Source: a virus | DNA length: 47,567 nucleotides | Virus record (IMG/VR): IMGVR_UViG_3300049203_000087 | Location: 1-47,567 of that record | Direction: 5' to 3' (one strand) | In this document: piece by piece, positions 46,828 through 47,567 of the stretch | Layout of the letters: each line of letters begins with the position of its first letter | How positions within the stretch are numbered: the stretch's first letter is position 1 | Notes under the pieces: generated by a model | What the model was told of the DNA's origin: nothing | Database searches by the model: none | The model's input: only the letters and a program-made list of their open reading frames with translations | Position numbers and translations under genes: made by a program

Positions 46828-47187
46828 TCAAAATTCCTTTCCGAAGGTTCGGCCCAAAACCTTCGGCTGTTCATCCACCGCAGGGGGAGCGGCAGCGGTC
46901 GGGAGGACCGGGGCGGGGGGAATGTGAAAACGCCTGATCATCGCCTCAATGGCTTCCCGTACGCCGGGGCCATTCGGAACGACGACAATGTCCATGTCGC
47001 ACCTTTCAGGATCGGTTATCGTGGCGCTGACTTGGCCGTTCGAGAGAATTTCAACCTCGAACGTGAGGCCGCGCGCGATGATGACATCGGCTTTGTCCGC
47101 AACATCATTCGCCACTTCAATGCTGGTCGGCTTTGCACGGCCAGTCGGCGCAACGTATTGCGTGAAAGGGATTTCTCGGCTCATCAC
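46828..47187 (-). CDS. Hypothetical protein
   Basis: The product is 119 aa, mixed alpha/beta: IEVANDVADKADVIIARGLTFEVEILSNGQVSATITDPERCDMDIVVVPNGPGVREAIEAMIRRFHI, with a Pro-rich end. It is coupled to the upstream gene by 4 nt. Small phage proteins of this pattern often bind no known ligand; no function is given. Confidence 0.65.
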   Translation of the reverse strand: MMSREIPFTQYVAPTGRAKPTSIEVANDVADKADVIIARGLTFEVEILSNGQVSATITDPERCDMDIVVVPNGPGVREAIEAMIRRFHIPPAPVLPTAAAPPAVDEQPKVLGRTFGKEF

Positions 47188-47372
47188 GGCATCACCTTCG
47201 AAGCTATGGCCATCGCGCCACCGCCGATCACCAAGATCGTCCAGCCCCAGTTGACGAGCCAGTCCGCGATCGGGGTCTCGCTCTGCATCGGCAGCACGGG
47301 GCCGGTTTTCCCGAACCTCAGCGCATCATGGCGCGGGTTGGTGGCGTGGAACTGTGCGTCGTGGCGAGCCAT
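47184..47372 (-). CDS. Small single-span membrane protein
   Basis: The product is 62 aa from ATG 47372, which follows the stop of the joint-crossing gene by 1 nt; an ATG at 47423 would overlap that gene. It carries TNPRHDALRFGKTGP then one transmembrane helix (WLVNWGWTILVIGGGAMAIASK). The TNPRH motif and 18 bp of DNA are shared with the upstream leader. Confidence 0.65.
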   Translation of the reverse strand: MARHDAQFHATNPRHDALRFGKTGPVLPMQSETPIADWLVNWGWTILVIGGGAMAIASKVMP

Positions 47373-47373
47373 G

Positions 47374-47567
47374 TCACGCGGCCAGTCGTGCGGCAGCATC
47401 GCTTTGGATGCGCTCGATGACATCGTTGCTGAGAACCAAAACGGCCGAGTTCGAGCCTACGATGGCCTCGCGCAGATCGTTCGCTTCCGCCCAGACCGAG
47501 GCCACGTCGTTGAAGCTCGGAACATGGTAGATCAACGCGCTATAGTCGGCGAGACGCGCCTTAACCC
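47374..47567 (-). CDS. 3' end of the gene crossing the circle joint
   Basis: This is the remainder of the gene that starts at 587 or 530. It ends in TGA at 47374-47376, reading SNSAVLVLSNDVIERIQSDAAARLAA. Bases 47441-47567 duplicate 1-127, so only 47374-47440 add new coding sequence. Frame is kept across the joint. Confidence 0.75.
   Translation of the reverse strand, partial: VKARLADYSALIYHVPSFNDVASVWAEANDLREAIVGSNSAVLVLSNDVIERIQSDAAARLAA
47441..47567. repeat. Right copy of 127-bp terminal direct repeat
   Basis: Identical to bases 1-127. See the left copy for its reading as an assembly overlap of a circular molecule. Confidence 0.95.

Noticed and set aside
1-47567. tRNA genes and CRISPR arrays
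   Set aside because: No cloverleaf-type sequence and no regularly spaced repeat array was noticed on either strand; no search program could be run.

Overview
The window is the genome of a temperate, long-tailed (siphovirus-type) double-stranded DNA phage or prophage, read as one closed circle. The first 127 bases are repeated exactly as the last 127, so the unique circle is 47,440 bp. One gene reads through the joint in frame. The host is most likely an alphaproteobacterium, probably of the Sphingomonadales. The reasons are GC-rich composition, a tail module with gene-transfer-agent-like proteins (GTA gp10-type chaperone, GTA-type spike base protein), a methyltransferase of a type common in that order, and a transposon whose passengers are familiar from alphaproteobacteria. 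The host is an inference from family resemblance, not a computed assignment.

Layout. A leftward (minus-strand) operon starts at a sigma70-like promoter at 1659-1686, crosses the joint and runs down to about 40,470. It holds about 20 small, mostly 4-nt-overlapping genes, among them a Gp37/Gp68 (DUF5131) protein, a DUF1643 protein, a probable excisionase and a tyrosine integrase. A 187-bp repeat-rich gap after the integrase is the best attP candidate. A methyltransferase diverges from the operon promoter. Next come a repressor (minus) and a Cro-like gene (plus) around 2584-3294. The rightward early operon (3.3-10.3 kb) carries recombination and replication genes: Rad52-like annealase, SSB, NinB, RusA resolvase, a GIY-YIG nuclease, and a lambda-O-like initiator with palindromic iterons inside its own coding sequence, probably the origin.

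Late genes run rightward from 10.5 to 35.9 kb. In order they are HNH nucleases, terminase small and large subunits, HK97-type portal, S78 protease, capsid, decoration/spike proteins, connectors, tail tube, a frameshifted tail chaperone pair, tape measure, tail tip and fibres, a lysis cassette (M15 endolysin, holin-like protein, Rz with Rz1 nested inside), and two more receptor-binding-type proteins. Two minus-strand genes, a zinc-ribbon membrane protein and an SGNH esterase, sit inside this block as probable morons. Three separate SGNH hydrolases cluster in the fibre/lysis region, pointing to a host with an acylated surface polysaccharide.

The strongest accessory signal is a 4,324-bp transposon (35,985-40,308) bounded by 19-bp perfect inverted repeats. 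It carries an IS1-like DDE transposase and six passenger genes. One pair is an uncharacterised 213-aa protein followed by an XRE/ImmA-IrrE fusion, with its own promoter and palindromic operator: a candidate toxin-antitoxin or defence module. The element landed at the 3' end of the last gene of the leftward operon, between two converging operons, and swapped that gene's last few codons for transposon sequence. No essential phage gene is visibly damaged.
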